In this document: piece after piece, positions 4,558-5,380 of the stretch | How the letters are laid out: each line of letters opens with the position of its first letter | Numbering within the stretch: the stretch's first letter is position 1 | Source: Acidobacteriaceae bacterium | Lineage (GTDB): Bacteria; Acidobacteriota; Terriglobia; Terriglobales; Acidobacteriaceae | DNA length: 5,380 bases | Direction of reading: 5' to 3' | NCBI GenBank assembly: GCA_025929125.1 | Contig: JAICMT010000141.1 | Coordinates: 1-5,380 of the forward strand | Position numbers and translations under genes: made by a program | Notes under the pieces: generated by a model | Databases searched by the model: none | The model's input: only the letters and a program-made list of their open reading frames with translations | Told to the model about the DNA's origin: nothing

Positions 4558-5380
4558 ATGAGGCTTGGCGACTTCAAAGAGACCGTCACCATGGCGATGG
4601 ACACGCTGCGCGCCAACAAACTGCGCAGCGGTCTGACCATCCTGGGCATTGTCATCGGGGTGATGACCGTGATCACCATTTCCTCGGTGGTAAACGGTCT
4701 GAACCAGAGCGTTGCCAAGCTGGTCGAGTCCATTGGGTCGAACGTGCTGTTCGTCTTCCGATTTCCGGTGTTTGGGCAGCGTCCCACCACGGAGATGCTG
4801 ACGCGCAAGCAACTTACCTATGACGATGCGATGGCGATGGTGGGTCTGCCGCACGTGGTCGCGGTCTCACCCGCGCTGCAGTACGCGAATAACAGCGCGC
4901 CCGGACGCAGCGGCACCACCGCGATGAAGGGCAACGGCAAGACCATCCAGAGCACCATCCTCACTGGGGTCACTCCCGCGCAGCAGCAGGTGCACGACCT
5001 CGACATCGTCGACGGGCGCATTTTCAACGATATGGACGAGCAGCGCGCCGCCCGCGTAACCGTGCTCGGCCACGACACCGCGGACTTCCTGTTCCATGGC
5101 CAGAGCGCGGTCGGCAAAGAAGTGGAGGCTGCGGGCATGCTGTTCACCGTCATCGGCGTGCTGGACAAGCAGCCGCAGGCCTTCGGCGGGGGGGCCAACG
5201 CGCAGGACAATCAAGCGTTTTTTCCCATCTCCACGTTTCACTACATGCATCCAGAGCAGCTGGACTGGTGGATCAGCGTGAAGTACGACGATCCGCGCAA
5301 CCGGGCACTGGTGGAAGACGAGTTGACTGAACTGCTGCGCCGCCGCCGTAAGGTGCTGAACGAGAAGCCGGATAACTTCG
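4558..5380 (+). CDS. Second MacB/FtsX-type ABC transporter permease, N-terminal 274 residues (runs off the right edge)
   Basis: This is a paralogue of the preceding permease. Visible parts are the N-terminal amphipathic helix (RLGDFKETVTMAMDTLRANK), TM1 at about 25-47 (GLTILGIVIGVMTVITISSV, a typical MacB pattern) and a MacB_PCD periplasmic domain from about 50, with VSPALQYANNS at 103-113, DGRIFNDMDEQRAARVTVLG at 152-171 and AVGKEVEAAGMLFTVIGVLD at 184-203. The FtsX membrane domain is beyond the edge. No cysteine occurs in the visible part, unlike the first permease. ATG at 4558 is preferred on ribosome-binding-site spacing; ATG at 4552 would add Met-Ala. The gap from the previous stop is 13 bases, so the genes are co-transcribed and the products probably form a heterodimer. 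A G7 tract at 5188-5194 and a T6 tract at 5218-5223 are in frame and do not break the gene. Confidence 0.93.
   Translation, partial: MRLGDFKETVTMAMDTLRANKLRSGLTILGIVIGVMTVITISSVVNGLNQSVAKLVESIGSNVLFVFRFPVFGQRPTTEMLTRKQLTYDDAMAMVGLPHVVAVSPALQYANNSAPGRSGTTAMKGNGKTIQSTILTGVTPAQQQVHDLDIVDGRIFNDMDEQRAARVTVLGHDTADFLFHGQSAVGKEVEAAGMLFTVIGVLDKQPQAFGGGANAQDNQAFFPISTFHYMHPEQLDWWISVKYDDPRNRALVEDELTELLRRRRKVLNEKPDNF

Noticed and set aside
3720..4808. Long minus-strand frame (362 codons) across both permeases
   Set aside because: It is antisense to two unmistakable MacB-type permeases. Its His/Gln/Arg-rich product is a codon-bias artefact.
4552..4837. Repeated ATGGCGATG word (4552, 4591, about 4829, and also near 400)
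   Set aside because: The copies encode ordinary Met-Ala-Met stretches in unrelated places and show no spacing pattern; chance in GC-rich coding DNA is enough.

Overview
The window is high-GC bacterial DNA and holds five protein genes: three on the minus strand (left, about 1-3073) and two on the plus strand (right, 3318 to the end). They diverge from a 244-bp intergenic region. The style of the genes (MacB/FtsX-type permeases in tandem without a fused ATPase, a DUF5916-type secreted protein, and an Ala/Ser/Pro-rich exported protein with a signal peptide) fits a Terriglobia-type Acidobacteriota genome. That assignment is inferred from gene content; there is no rRNA or other phylogenetic marker here. 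No tRNA, rRNA, CRISPR array, insertion sequence or phage gene was seen.

Left part, minus strand, in transcription order: (i) a 247-residue cytosolic-looking hypothetical protein (2330-3073); (ii) a 366-residue exported protein with two domain-like regions joined by a Pro/Ala/Ser/Gly linker (1071-2171); (iii) the first 325 residues of an exported DUF5916/CBM9-like protein (1-976) that runs off the left edge. The gaps are 158 and 94 bp. Each gene has its own Shine-Dalgarno sequence, and a small GC-rich hairpin follows each of the first two stop codons. Co-transcription is possible but not shown, and nothing clearly ties the three functions together.

Right part, plus strand: two MacB-type ABC transporter permease genes. 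The first is complete (3318-4544). The second begins a few bases later (4558) and is cut by the right edge after about 274 residues. The Shine-Dalgarno sequence of the second overlaps the stop codon of the first, which suggests translational coupling and a heteromeric permease pair in one inner-membrane exporter. No ATPase is encoded in the window, so a separate MacB/LolD-type ATPase would have to lie to the right or elsewhere.

The divergent intergenic region holds three exact copies of CAATCAG (starts 138 and 69 bp apart), a repeated ACGCGGCC word and two mutually exclusive small hairpins. No convincing sigma-70 promoter stands out. Overall this looks like an ordinary chromosomal region. The items most worth a second look are the uncharacterised exported protein, the cysteine pattern of the first permease and the repeated words between the divergent genes.
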